A stretch of DNA of 33,550 nt. It comes from Methanoregula sp. (GTDB taxonomy: Archaea > Halobacteriota > Methanomicrobia > Methanomicrobiales > Methanospirillaceae). Both the position numbers and the translations under genes were made by a program. The stretch spans positions 1-33,550 of the forward strand of contig JAUYTV010000019.1 in NCBI GenBank assembly GCA_030694985.1. The letters run 5' to 3'. Below the pieces are notes generated by a model, which worked only from the letters and a program-made list of their open reading frames with translations, made no database searches and had not been told where the DNA came from. Below are positions 15,247-23,934 of this stretch, piece after piece. Each line of letters begins with the position of its first letter. The first letter of the stretch is position 1.

Positions 15247-15678
15247 ATGAAATGGATCATGTGCGGAGTTTTCCTGTTTCTTATTGTAGTATGTGCCGGG
15301 TGTACCACGGTTAATACCGCAACACCGGCAGCAGCAGTAAGTCCCAACCTGATCGGGAACTGGAGCGGTTCAATGAAAGGTTATCTGGAGGGGCAGGGGT
15401 ACATGGAAGTTCCCCATTCCGGTCAGACACTGGTGATCACCGAACAAAAAGATCGTTTGTTCTCCGGTCAGATGATCTTTGTCTTAAAGAATAGCTCAAC
15501 GAGAACTGAGGGGTTTGCCGGGGTCATTGGTCCTGACGGAAAGAGTTTAAAAATCGTAGAATATGGCAGCGGACATTGCGATGGATCTATTGTTTCAAAC
15601 AATGAGATCGAACTGATTTACATAGATGATGCCGAACCTTCGCGTATCGCGATCAATTCTTTAAAACGAGTGCTGTAG
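15247..15678 (+). CDS. Small predicted lipoprotein
   Basis: A 143-residue exported protein. It has a hydrophobic signal (residues 5-17) ending in a lipobox-like VCAGC, where Cys19 would be the lipid-modified residue, followed by a Thr/Ala-rich linker. The mature part (NLIGNWSGSMKGYL... SGQMIFVLKNSS... GFAGVIGPDGKSLKIVEYGSG) looks like a small beta-rich domain of the kind seen in many extracytoplasmic archaeal proteins with a G-x-W-x-G start. I cannot name a function. It is monocistronic, with T-runs following the stop. Confidence 0.7.
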   Translation: MKWIMCGVFLFLIVVCAGCTTVNTATPAAAVSPNLIGNWSGSMKGYLEGQGYMEVPHSGQTLVITEQKDRLFSGQMIFVLKNSSTRTEGFAGVIGPDGKSLKIVEYGSGHCDGSIVSNNEIELIYIDDAEPSRIAINSLKRVL

Positions 15679-15884
15679 GAAAAAACTCCTTCTGCTTTTT
15701 TAAAAAAGATTTTATTAAAAAATTTTTTAACGTACGAATCATAGGGGGTTATTCCAAATAGTATCATTAACGAAAAGATCCCCGAAAAAATTCCGTTTAT
15801 TCCGGTATCCTGAACAAAAGACCCCATTAGGAAGCATTCTTATGGGGAAAAAAACCAATTTCCTCTTAACGGGTTCTGATATGC

Positions 15885-17333
15885 ATGAGTGAAAGTTCAT
15901 CTCCCCAGAAAATGTCTTCAAAAGACCTGATGATCGTTCTTGTTATCGCGCTCGGCTCATTCATGGCCGGTCTCGATGCCACGATTGTGAATATTGCACT
16001 TCCTGATATTGCAAAATCCTTAGACATCTCCACTGTCATGGCATCATGGGTGCTCAATGCGTATCTCATCGTCCTTGTCAGCCTCCTGCTCGCAGCATCG
16101 CGCCTTGGGGATATGAAAGGGTACCGGAATCTTTTCCTTGGCGGTTTTGCTCTTTTCACTGTAGGGTCTGCCCTTTGTGGGTTATCCCCGTCAATCGGCA
16201 TGCTCATTGCATCGAGAATGATCCAGGCTGTAGGTGGAGCAGTCATCTCAGCGCTTGGGGCCGTCATGGTCACATCGTACCTGTCTGATTCGCTGCGGGG
16301 TCAGGCGCTTGGCATTGTTGCCATGTTCACCATGTTAGGCGCAGCCCTAGGCCCGGTTGTTGGTGGTTTTCTCACCAGCGCATTCAGCTGGCAGTACATT
16401 TTCCTTGTGAACCTGCCGGTGGGAATCATTGCGATCATTCTCGGCATGCACATCCTCCCGAATATGGCACCTGTGACCCCGAAAGCAAAGATTGACATCC
16501 CTGGTGTTGTGCTGATCTTTATTGCACTGGGCTCGCTCATCATTGGTCTTACTACCGTGCAGGGCAGCGACCCCCAAATCGGAATGTTTGCTCTTGTGAT
16601 ATCGGCCATCTTCTGGGTTCTTTTTATTGTGCAGGAACGCCGTGGAAAAGAGCCGCTGATCAATACCAGCCTCTTTGCCAACCGGGCCTACTCGCTCCAG
16701 AACGTGAACGTGATGCTGATCCAGATGGCAATGGCCGGTGTCATGGTCATCATGCCCTTTTACCTTGAGATGGTAAAAAAGATCCCGGCAGGTAATGCCG
16801 GCACGATCCTGCTCACGTTGCCAGTCGGCATGATCCTGACTGCCCCTCTTGCAGGAAAGATATCAGATGTGATCGGGACAAAAAAACCGATCATCACCGG
16901 CTTTGTCCTCTGTGCGGTTGCCCTGTTCCTCCTTTCTACCATATCTGCCGAAACGAGCGTGGGACACATTGGTATCTACCTCTTCTTACTCGGTGCGGGA
17001 ACCGGTATTGCGTTCTCCCCGTTAAACAGCGCAGTGATGGGTGAGTGTCCGGTAAAAGACCGTGGATCTACAAGCGGTCTTGTCAAGATGATGACCAATC
17101 TCGGATCATCGCTCGGGGTTGCTGTTGTGATGCTGGTTGCCACGATTGCAGCCGGACCCCAGCTTGCAAAAGTATCTGCCCATGCCGTGTCTTCAACGGA
17201 TCTCGCGGGTGCATTTGATGCAGCATTCCTGTTCTGCATGGTTTTGGAGATCATCGGCATTGTGCTGATGCTCATGGTTACGTCAAAGGAGCCCTCGGGT
17301 GAGAGCAGCGGAGAAGCGGGGATTGGGTTTTAA
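15885..17333 (+). CDS. MFS multidrug exporter of the DHA2 (EmrB/QacA, 14-TM) family
   Basis: A 482-residue transporter with about 14 membrane helices. Helix 1 carries MAGLDATIVNIALPDI, the DHA2 signature. Motif A follows as SRLGDMKGYRNLF, and motif C as MLGAALGPVVGGFLTSAFSWQYIFLVNLPVG, the antiporter motif of drug exporters. The later half has TILLTLPVGMILTAPLAGKISDVIGTKKP, the second motif-A-like loop. These proteins exchange protons for drugs or other amphiphiles at the cytoplasmic membrane. No adjacent regulator is visible, so what induces it is unknown. The ATG at 15885 is chosen; another ATG four bases upstream is out of frame. Confidence 0.94.
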   Translation: MSESSSPQKMSSKDLMIVLVIALGSFMAGLDATIVNIALPDIAKSLDISTVMASWVLNAYLIVLVSLLLAASRLGDMKGYRNLFLGGFALFTVGSALCGLSPSIGMLIASRMIQAVGGAVISALGAVMVTSYLSDSLRGQALGIVAMFTMLGAALGPVVGGFLTSAFSWQYIFLVNLPVGIIAIILGMHILPNMAPVTPKAKIDIPGVVLIFIALGSLIIGLTTVQGSDPQIGMFALVISAIFWVLFIVQERRGKEPLINTSLFANRAYSLQNVNVMLIQMAMAGVMVIMPFYLEMVKKIPAGNAGTILLTLPVGMILTAPLAGKISDVIGTKKPIITGFVLCAVALFLLSTISAETSVGHIGIYLFLLGAGTGIAFSPLNSAVMGECPVKDRGSTSGLVKMMTNLGSSLGVAVVMLVATIAAGPQLAKVSAHAVSSTDLAGAFDAAFLFCMVLEIIGIVLMLMVTSKEPSGESSGEAGIGF

Positions 17334-17548
17334 CGGACTTTCTTTTTTGGTTTTTATGAAGACTATCCTGTATCTGCCGGAGTATGTTCCCGTCCATCAT
17401 TGCCATATCCCGATCGCTTTTGATCTTTATTGCTGTCAGGGTCATACTCCCGGCACCCTCATGCCACAGGAAGGAAAATCGTTTGCGTGGAAATCGCCAC
17501 CTTTTTATCAACCAGTAATAGAGATCTCTTGCAAAGAGCAACCTGTAT

Positions 17549-18940
17549 ATGTCTGATACTCCTGTTTTTCACAATGTAACCGACTCAAACGGGGTTGTGT
17601 ACCGAAAAGCGCCCCACGGTTCTCAAAAAGATACAGGAACGATCCTTATCGTTGAGGACAGCCGGACGCAGGCTGATTATCTACGGGCTATTCTTGAAAG
17701 CGAAGGCTACCACACGGTTCTTGCGATGAATGGCTGCGAGGCCCTGGAACAGATCGCGGTTGTTCGTCCTATGATGGTACTCACGGATATCATCATGCCC
17801 GGCATGGATGGGTATGAGCTCTGCTGCCGGATAAAGCAGGATAAGAAGAGTTCAGATATCCCGGTTATTCTTGTTACCCGGCTTTTTAATCCGGAGGATG
17901 TGATCAAAGGGCTGGCATCCGGGGCTGATGATTTTATCATCAAACCTTTCGAGCCGGATTATATCCATTCGCGCATTCGCGCTATCTTATCCCATCTCGA
18001 AAAACCAGATCCGGATGAATTACTTCCCGTGTTTGAAGTGACCGTTGCCAATACCACGTACGTGATCTCTGCAAGCCGTTTACGGATCTTCAATATCCTC
18101 CTGTCCACCTACGAAGCGGCCATCAATAATAACCAGGAACTGCAGGATGCTCACGAGCAACTGAATGCGTTCAACGAGGAGCTGGTTACATCGAATGAAC
18201 AGCTGGTCATGGCAGCAAATGATCTCAAAAACTCAAACCTGGCCCTTGAACAGGAGAATGCGGAACGAAAACGGGTGGAAAAAGCCCTTGCTGAAGCAAA
18301 TAAAAAGCTCAATCTGCTCTCAAGTATCACCCGCCACGACATCAATAATCAGCTTCTGATACTGAACGGGTATGTAGAATTGTTACACGGAGAAATTCCC
18401 AATCCTTCTCTTGAAGAATATTTCTCCCATATCGCAAAAGCAAGCAGCCAGATCACTGCCATGATCCGGTTCACTAAAGATTACGAGAAGATCGGTATAC
18501 GAGTTCCTGTCTGGCAGGATCTTTCTGCTCTTGCGAACAGTGCAGAAAAAGGTGTCATCCCCGACCAGGTCACGATCAAAAACGATCTTCCTCCCGGCAT
18601 AGAAGTATTTGCCGATCCGCTTATTGTCAAAGTCTTTTTCAACCTGATAGACAATGCAATCCGACATGGCGGGGACCGGATCGCGACAATACGGTTCTCT
18701 TTTGAGGCATGCAATGCGGACCGGATCATCGTATGCGAAGATGATGGTGCCGGAGTAGCCCCCGAAGACAAGGAGAAGATCTTTTCGCGGGGTTTTGGGA
18801 AGAACACGGGTTTTGGATTGTCGATTTGCCGGGAGATTCTCGATATTACGGGTATCTCTATCACAGAGAATGGTGAGCCGGGCAAGGGTGCCCGGTTCGA
18901 GATGGTTGTTCCACCCGATAAGTTCCAAAAGACGGTATGA
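17549..18940 (+). CDS. Hybrid protein: response-regulator receiver, coiled coil, histidine kinase
   Basis: A 463-residue cytoplasmic protein with no membrane segment or PAS domain. Residues 30-150 are a receiver: acidic pair at VEDS, phospho-acceptor Asp80 in LTDIIMPGMDG, and Lys132 in FIIKPF. Residues 190-255 are a coiled-coil linker. Residues 255-455 form the kinase: H-box SSITRHDINNQL with His263, N-box VFFNLIDNAIRHG with Asn369, then EDDGAGVAP and GFGKNTGFGLSICREIL. The same H-box and G-boxes recur in the kinases at the right end of the window. The receiver-first order implies it is itself switched by a partner kinase and then passes phosphate on. A shorter leader (first 28 residues) is without clear structure. 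Confidence 0.92.
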   Translation: MSDTPVFHNVTDSNGVVYRKAPHGSQKDTGTILIVEDSRTQADYLRAILESEGYHTVLAMNGCEALEQIAVVRPMMVLTDIIMPGMDGYELCCRIKQDKKSSDIPVILVTRLFNPEDVIKGLASGADDFIIKPFEPDYIHSRIRAILSHLEKPDPDELLPVFEVTVANTTYVISASRLRIFNILLSTYEAAINNNQELQDAHEQLNAFNEELVTSNEQLVMAANDLKNSNLALEQENAERKRVEKALAEANKKLNLLSSITRHDINNQLLILNGYVELLHGEIPNPSLEEYFSHIAKASSQITAMIRFTKDYEKIGIRVPVWQDLSALANSAEKGVIPDQVTIKNDLPPGIEVFADPLIVKVFFNLIDNAIRHGGDRIATIRFSFEACNADRIIVCEDDGAGVAPEDKEKIFSRGFGKNTGFGLSICREILDITGISITENGEPGKGARFEMVVPPDKFQKTV

Positions 18941-19057
18941 GCAGAGTGGCAGGCATCTTTTTTTTCTGGTAAACGAATGATGCAGAGTGATAAAAAAAAG
19001 TAAAAGGCAGATGCATACAACCCTGCTTAACTATCAACAAGTGAGACGAGTAACCTG

Positions 19058-21451
19058 ATGCCGCACAAAAAAACACCGGCAATCATTGAATCATCGCCAG
19101 CCGGAACTCTCTCAAGAGACGCGAACTTCTTTTTATCTGATCTCAACTGCTGGCGTGAAGAGCTCGCCCGCAGCATTGCCCGGAATAATCACGGTTTAAC
19201 TAGCGACACGATTGCGGCAGCGACAAACCGGATCATCGGTCGTTTCATCTTCCTGCGTATTGCAGAAGATCGCAGGCTCATAGCGGCCGGAACTCTCCAG
19301 AAAATCCATGATGCAATAGATCCCCTCTCTACTGTTTCAGAATTATTTTTAGAGAGCGAAGATCCGTGGAAAGAGACTCCTGTAACCGGCCGTCATCAGA
19401 TGACTGCAACGGACCCGGTGCTTCCTGAAGTGCGGGTGATAGAAAAGATTCTCCTGCATCTCTGTGAACCCGACCGGCAGTATCATTTCGATACCCTCTC
19501 CAATGCAATGATCGCAGAGGTGTTTGATCAGCACTTCACCCGTGCGGTCCGCCGCTCTGCTGCCCACCAGGCAGTTGTTATCGAGACCCGCGACGCTATC
19601 CAGTCTCTGAAAACACCCACCCCATCAGCAGAAATGATTACCTTCATGGTTTGCCAGTCGCTTGCAGGAGTGTATGCAAACCGGAACCCGGGCGAGATGC
19701 TTCCCGTCCGTGTGCTCGATATGGCGTGCGGTTCAGGGAGGGTCCTTCTCTGTGCATACCAAAACCTCCTCAACCATTCCGGCAATGGCAGGCACACGCT
19801 ATCCACGCGACAGAAACATCTCGTTGCCTCTCTCCACGGTGTAGATCTCGATCCGCATGCCGTTGCTGTGGCAAAGATGCTCCTCTTTTTTGAACTCTGC
19901 AACGGTGAACGGGCAAAAACCCTGCCGGAAAACTTCATGAGTTTCGCAGGATCGGTATTCCGGGCACTGGACCGGAATATCCTGTGCGGAAATTCCCTTA
20001 TTGCTGAGGATGTTGAATATGAGGAGTCGATCGCATTTTCCCCTGCACATGAGCGGCACCGGATCAATCCTCTCGACTGGAAAAGTTCATTTCCTGAAGT
20101 GCTGCGGGCAGGTGGATTTAGCGCAGTGCTCGGCAACCTGCCGGATGGCCCTCTCCAGCCTCACGAGTGGGTGCACCGGTATTTCCAGCGCCATTATTCC
20201 GTATATCATCAGCAGGCGGATCGTTTTGCTTATTTTATCGAGCGTGGACTCTCGCTTCTCTGTCCGGGCGGGACGCTTGGCTGTGTTGGAGGTAATCGCT
20301 GGCTCAGAGCCAAATCCGGCCTTCCGGTACGAAAGTACCTGCTCCAGTACCAGATCGAAGATATTGCAGATTCCGGTACTGAAGCGGAGGATAAACTCCA
20401 CCCCTCGCTCTGCGTAATCCGGATCACCCGTCGTCTGCCTTCTCACACTTTTTTTGCCGCCCCTCTGGTTCTTAACAGCACCCAACCGCTTGAAGTGCAG
20501 TATCGTATGAGCCGCTTCCCCCTCGATCAAACCGTATTACGTTTTGGGGGCTGGACGCTCCGCGATACACGGGTGCAGGATCTTAAAAGAAAAGTTGAAA
20601 GTGCCGGAAAACCTCTTAAGGAAGTGGTGATCGGCCGGGTTCACCACGGGATTATTACCGGGCTGGATGAGGCGTTTGTGATCAATGCCCGCCAGAGAAA
20701 AGAGCTTATTGAGGCATCCTTAAAGAGCAAATCACTGATCCGTCCGTTCCTTTCCGCAGGAGAGATTGTCCGGTACGGTTCACCTCCTTTGTCACGTTTC
20801 ATAATTTTCATTCCGCAGGGCTTTACAACCTCCCACGCAGGTGATCAGGCAGGCTGGCAATGGTTAAAGAAGAAATATCCGGCCATTGCCCGTCACCTGA
20901 AACCTTTTGCAGAGCGGGCAAAGGAGCGTAAGCACCAGGGCGATTTCTGGTGGGAGTGCCTCTGCGAGCCGGGCGTCTTTGACCGGGACCAGTTCCGGAT
21001 ATTTTTCCACGTTTCCGGAGAATTTCCGGTGTTTACGTTTGATGCAGAAGGTGCAATTCCGGACCGCCATACCCGGTTCATCTGTCACTCCAGCCTCTAC
21101 CTGCTTGCGTTGCTCAACAGCCAACTGAGTGCGTTCTTTTTCTATGTTACTTCAGATGAATCACCGGAAAAAAAGAAAACACCCGTATGGGAGCGGATAG
21201 CAGCACTTCCAATTTATACTACGGACTTCGACAAGCCGGATGACAAAGCCCGGCACGATCGCATGGTTGCGCTCGTTGGTGCGATGCTGGAGCTGCAAAA
21301 ACACCTGAGCCACGCCAAGACCGATCAGGAGAAGCGCCTCGTCACGCAGGAGATCGAGTCGACCGACCGGCAGATCGATTCGCTGGTGTACGGGTTATAC
21401 GGGCTGACGGCGGATGAGATTGCGGTGGTGGAGGAGAGCGTCGGTAAGTAA
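19058..21451 (+). CDS. Eco57I/type IIG-like adenine methyltransferase with a disrupted NPPY motif
   Basis: A 797-residue protein laid out like type IIG enzymes. Residues 25-75 are an N-terminal helical region (WREELARSIARN... NRIIGRFIFLRIAEDR). Motif I is VLDMACGSGRVLL (221-231) and GVDLDPHAVAVAKMLLF (261-277) follows. Then a TaqI-like second half carries FIERGLSLLCPGGTLG and LRKYLL-like elements, and a target-recognition region extends to the end. Where the catalytic NPPY should be, the sequence is VLGNLPDGPL (Asn360-Leu-Pro-Asp363, codons from 20135). Pro and Tyr are lost, so methylation is doubtful. No nuclease motif is obvious to me in the N-terminal part. Its 3' end is repeated at 23288-23356. 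It could be an inactive relic or a repurposed SAM/DNA-binding protein. Confidence 0.8.
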   Translation: MPHKKTPAIIESSPAGTLSRDANFFLSDLNCWREELARSIARNNHGLTSDTIAAATNRIIGRFIFLRIAEDRRLIAAGTLQKIHDAIDPLSTVSELFLESEDPWKETPVTGRHQMTATDPVLPEVRVIEKILLHLCEPDRQYHFDTLSNAMIAEVFDQHFTRAVRRSAAHQAVVIETRDAIQSLKTPTPSAEMITFMVCQSLAGVYANRNPGEMLPVRVLDMACGSGRVLLCAYQNLLNHSGNGRHTLSTRQKHLVASLHGVDLDPHAVAVAKMLLFFELCNGERAKTLPENFMSFAGSVFRALDRNILCGNSLIAEDVEYEESIAFSPAHERHRINPLDWKSSFPEVLRAGGFSAVLGNLPDGPLQPHEWVHRYFQRHYSVYHQQADRFAYFIERGLSLLCPGGTLGCVGGNRWLRAKSGLPVRKYLLQYQIEDIADSGTEAEDKLHPSLCVIRITRRLPSHTFFAAPLVLNSTQPLEVQYRMSRFPLDQTVLRFGGWTLRDTRVQDLKRKVESAGKPLKEVVIGRVHHGIITGLDEAFVINARQRKELIEASLKSKSLIRPFLSAGEIVRYGSPPLSRFIIFIPQGFTTSHAGDQAGWQWLKKKYPAIARHLKPFAERAKERKHQGDFWWECLCEPGVFDRDQFRIFFHVSGEFPVFTFDAEGAIPDRHTRFICHSSLYLLALLNSQLSAFFFYVTSDESPEKKKTPVWERIAALPIYTTDFDKPDDKARHDRMVALVGAMLELQKHLSHAKTDQEKRLVTQEIESTDRQIDSLVYGLYGLTADEIAVVEESVGK
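21281..21349 (+). repeat. Left copy of a direct repeat (3' end of the methyltransferase gene)
   Basis: These 69 bases, 23 codons of the methyltransferase from Ala-Met-Leu-Glu-Leu to Val-Thr-Gln, match 23288-23356 at 59 of 69 positions in the same orientation. Seven of the ten differences are silent. The two copies bracket the XRE/DUF4411 pair. Confidence 0.8.
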
Positions 21452-21462
21452 TAACTACTTAA

Positions 21463-21993
21463 TTAAAACAGCCAATTCTCTACTCTGAACAATCCGAAAT
21501 GATCGATACAGTCAATGCCATAGTGGGAGCAGACATCCGGGATCTTTTTCATATTATTCGGATGAAGTTTGGGATTCCCCATTAATTTTCCTTTTTCATT
21601 AGTGACAACGCAAATCCTGTATTTTATCAGGGTTTGTTGAGGTTGTTCCTTCATTGCTAATGCTAAAGCGACAACAAAGGGATCTGCATGGTATAATTTA
21701 TCAGATTCGGAATCTGCAATCCGGGGAAATCGGCTTAAGACTTCCTGGGTTTTCACGATGATATCCTCATCGAATTCCCTGAAAATAGAATCGTGATCCG
21801 TTACCCATTGCAGCAAGATATCCTACCCTTCAAGAAGTTCCTTTTTTACTTCTATGGGAGCAATCAGTCTCCCGGCGATTGCGAGATCATGTATATGCTC
21901 CCAGACACTGGGAAAAATATCAGAAGGGTAACGTCTTTGCAATTCAATGAGAGAAGAAGTATCAATAATATACAGATTTTCAGTCTCGTGCAT
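21463..21993 (-). pseudogene. DUF4411 (PIN-like) toxin gene interrupted by an in-frame TAG
   Basis: From the ATG at 21993 the frame reads MHETENLYIIDTSSLIELQRR, the conserved start of DUF4411 proteins (PIN-like Asp in IIDTSS). It meets TAG at 21823-21825 (codon 57) after KKELLEG, then continues in the same frame with DILLQWVTDHD and ends properly at 21463 after KLYHADPFVVALALA and CVVTNEKG. Without the TAG it would encode 176 residues, the usual length. A single base change explains it. The gene starts eight bases after the stop of the XRE-ImmA gene, the usual partner order. It could be a pseudogene, a sequencing error or readthrough. It may still express a short N-terminal fragment. The product would probably be an RNase-like toxin; this is a family-level inference. 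Confidence 0.8.
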
Positions 21994-22001
21994 TCAGACA
22001 C

Positions 22002-23192
22002 TCACGATTCTGCCCGAAGCTTTTCCAGATTTTTCATTTTGATATCGAGATAATCAAGAGCATCACGGCTTGTGATATATCCGAGATCGGAATTTTTCAA
22101 TACCAGTGAGACGAAACGATGCCCTTTTTCGTTAAGGCACTTTTGATCGAGAGATATTGCAGGTCCACTTTTTTTAGCACTTTGACTTTGTTTTTCTCTT
22201 ATCTGTTCTTTCAGTAACGCAGCATCCGCCCGGATTTTATCCCGTTCGGCTCTGAATTCGGATGGGCTGATATAGTCAAGAGTGAGCAGTCGCATCAGGG
22301 CAGACTCTTTGCTGATCTTCAACTTGTTTGCAATCGATGCGACTATTCTGGAATAATGAGTTGTCTGGATAAGTCTCTCAATATCCAACTCTTTTTTCAG
22401 AAAATCTTCCGGAACTAAAAATGCTCCAGCGAACCGGTTACACCAGTATTCAATCTTTTTAATCCTTGTATCGTCTATCACATCACTGTCCCGGTTGCAT
22501 ACTGCGGATTCGTTTAAGAGAATGTGCCCGTATTCATGAAAGAGTGTGAAGATCTTCGCATTCGGTGCATCAGATTCATTGACAACAATCACAAATGGTT
22601 CAATATCAGTGAGTGAAAAACCCCGTGCGTCCTCAACAGGCATCTTCAATTGGAGTACCATAATATTTTTTTGTTCAAACCAGTCTCTCCAGATTTGGAA
22701 GAGTTTTGTTGGAGTGCTGGTACTAATTTGAGCTAAATCTACCGGCAAATTTACTCTTTCATTATTGGCAACAGTCTCTGGATCGTCCTGAATAGTGTGA
22801 TTTTTGATGGTAATACGCACATCACTACCGAGATTCTCCATCAGCTCGCTGCGGACATTCTGCAATCTCCAGGCTTTCCGGATCGCAAGATGCGTCTCCT
22901 TTGAAAAATCACCGTGAACACCGGGAAGTTTCCGGAAATCCGGAAGTAATTTTATTTCTTCCGGGGGTTTTGAGAGCAGAAAGGCTGCAAGGGGTCGTTT
23001 GAATGCCTCAGAGAGCCTCTCGACTTTTGTCAACGGTAAAATAGGTTTGGTCTTTCCTTCGTACCAGCTCCGCACATCTTCTTCCGGAACTTCGATGCGT
23101 TTGGCAATGTCCTTTGCCAGCCACCCGGAAGTACCACACAGCCACCGAAAGACATCCGGCGCGATAGATACTTCAACAGAAGTGCGTGACAT
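22002..23192 (-). CDS. XRE-family regulator with ImmA/IrrE metallopeptidase domain
   Basis: A 396-residue protein. Residues 8-70 form a helix-turn-helix of the XRE type (WLAKDIAKRIEVPEEDVRSWYEGKTKP). A linker with LPDFRKLPG follows, then an ImmA/IrrE peptidase with the zinc motif FTLFHEYGHILL (His219, Glu220, His223; codons 22524-22538) and EYWCNRFAGAFLVPED further on, which supplies the third zinc-side residues. A charged C-terminal helix ends the protein. Such proteins bind DNA and cleave repressors or partners in mobile elements and toxin systems. It is directly followed by the DUF4411 gene, a recurrent two-gene pair. The order antitoxin-like then toxin-like is the expected one. Confidence 0.9.
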   Translation of the reverse strand: MSRTSVEVSIAPDVFRWLCGTSGWLAKDIAKRIEVPEEDVRSWYEGKTKPILPLTKVERLSEAFKRPLAAFLLSKPPEEIKLLPDFRKLPGVHGDFSKETHLAIRKAWRLQNVRSELMENLGSDVRITIKNHTIQDDPETVANNERVNLPVDLAQISTSTPTKLFQIWRDWFEQKNIMVLQLKMPVEDARGFSLTDIEPFVIVVNESDAPNAKIFTLFHEYGHILLNESAVCNRDSDVIDDTRIKKIEYWCNRFAGAFLVPEDFLKKELDIERLIQTTHYSRIVASIANKLKISKESALMRLLTLDYISPSEFRAERDKIRADAALLKEQIREKQSQSAKKSGPAISLDQKCLNEKGHRFVSLVLKNSDLGYITSRDALDYLDIKMKNLEKLRAES

Positions 23193-23239
23193 GGTATTCA
23201 GACTATAGTGAGTGTTTCGTCATAATCTATTAAAAGATA

Positions 23240-23356
23240 ACCCGGAAGCGGAGAAAGTGTGTGAGGCTGTATTGTTCGCTTGTTACCGGGATGCTGGAAC
23301 TGCACAAACATATGAGCCATGCAAAGACCGATCAAGAGAAACGGCTCGTCACGCAG
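23240..23356 (+). pseudogene. Remnant of a second methyltransferase-like gene (3' end only)
   Basis: Positions 23288-23356 encode GMLELHKHMSHAKTDQEK then RLVTQ, matching 20 of 23 residues of the methyltransferase tail at 21281-21349. The 48 bases before it may also be related, in a shifted frame. The homology stops abruptly at 23356 and there is no start or remaining body. Because most nucleotide differences are silent, the copy probably spent time as part of a working homologous gene before being truncated, rather than being a recent copy. Confidence 0.65.
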
Positions 23357-23358
23357 AT

Positions 23359-23544
23359 TTACCACTCACGCTTTTTTGCGTCCTTCACCTTATCGGGAAG
23401 GGCGTTATGATGATACCAGGTAGTTTGTGCAAGCAGCTCTTGCACAATTGATCCATCGCTATAGGTCTCTGTGGGGAAATGATGGAGATATGACAAACAC
23501 TGTTCTTTTCCAGAAGATAAATTTCCAATAATATTTATTACCAT
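23359..23544 (-). CDS. Small hypothetical protein (61 residues)
   Basis: I do not recognise this frame. The product is MVINIIGNLSSGKEQCLSYL at the start and ends KDAKKREW, mixed charge, with no membrane helix. It is preceded by a very AT-rich stretch (23520-23580) that could hold a promoter. Its stop lies two bases from the edge of the methyltransferase remnant. It could be a real small gene of the island or a chance frame. Confidence 0.3.
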   Translation of the reverse strand: MVINIIGNLSSGKEQCLSYLHHFPTETYSDGSIVQELLAQTTWYHHNALPDKVKDAKKREW

Positions 23545-23607
23545 TTTTTATTTTTACCAAAATTTTTATTTTACCATAGACTCCATATGTCTGTAAGAGG
23601 AACCCCT

Positions 23608-23934
23608 ATGAAACAAAAGATCCGGCAACCCGGCAAATCCAAAAAAAATTCTGGCGTTAGTGAACCGCTGGCAGAATACCTGTGGGACACCGGCCCGGTC
23701 ATCACCGTTGACGCAACCGGCCGGATGGTGCTTCCCAAAAAAATCCGGGAACGGTTCGAATCAAACCGGTTTAAGGTACGGGAGGCAGAGGGGCACATCG
23801 AACTCATACCGGTTAAACCGCTCAGCTCGCTCTTCGGCATCTTCCCTGACCTGGATATTCGAGCAATCTACCGCGACCATGACCGGGAAGTAAAAGAGGA
23901 GGATGAGGATGACCGCTCCCAGTATCCTTGTTGA
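23608..23934 (+). CDS. vapB: AbrB/SpoVT-type antitoxin
   Basis: A 108-residue protein. The ATG at 23608 is preferred over the one at 23587 because AGAGGA stands six bases before it. After a basic N-terminus, residues 30-70 contain the swapped-hairpin core VITVDATGRMVLPKKIRERF and IELIPVKP, which binds operator DNA in AbrB/MazE-like antitoxins. The C-terminal acidic region (DREVKEEDEDDRS) would wrap the toxin. Its 3' end overlaps the PIN gene, as in a type II toxin-antitoxin operon, and the pair usually represses its own promoter. The AT-rich stretch before 23580 is the likely operator region. Confidence 0.88.
   Translation: MKQKIRQPGKSKKNSGVSEPLAEYLWDTGPVITVDATGRMVLPKKIRERFESNRFKVREAEGHIELIPVKPLSSLFGIFPDLDIRAIYRDHDREVKEEDEDDRSQYPC

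Noticed and set aside
21823-21825. TAG read as pyrrolysine
   Set aside because: Not adopted as the main reading: only one case is seen, no pyl genes are in the window, and the family does not require an unusual residue there.
21793-22053. Plus-strand frame across the start of the DUF4411 gene
   Set aside because: It is antisense to the recognisable DUF4411 N-terminus and has no family match.
23753-23768. GGTTCGAATC resembling a tRNA T-arm
   Set aside because: It lies in the antitoxin coding sequence and no acceptor stem, D-arm or anticodon arm surrounds it. No tRNA was found elsewhere in the window.
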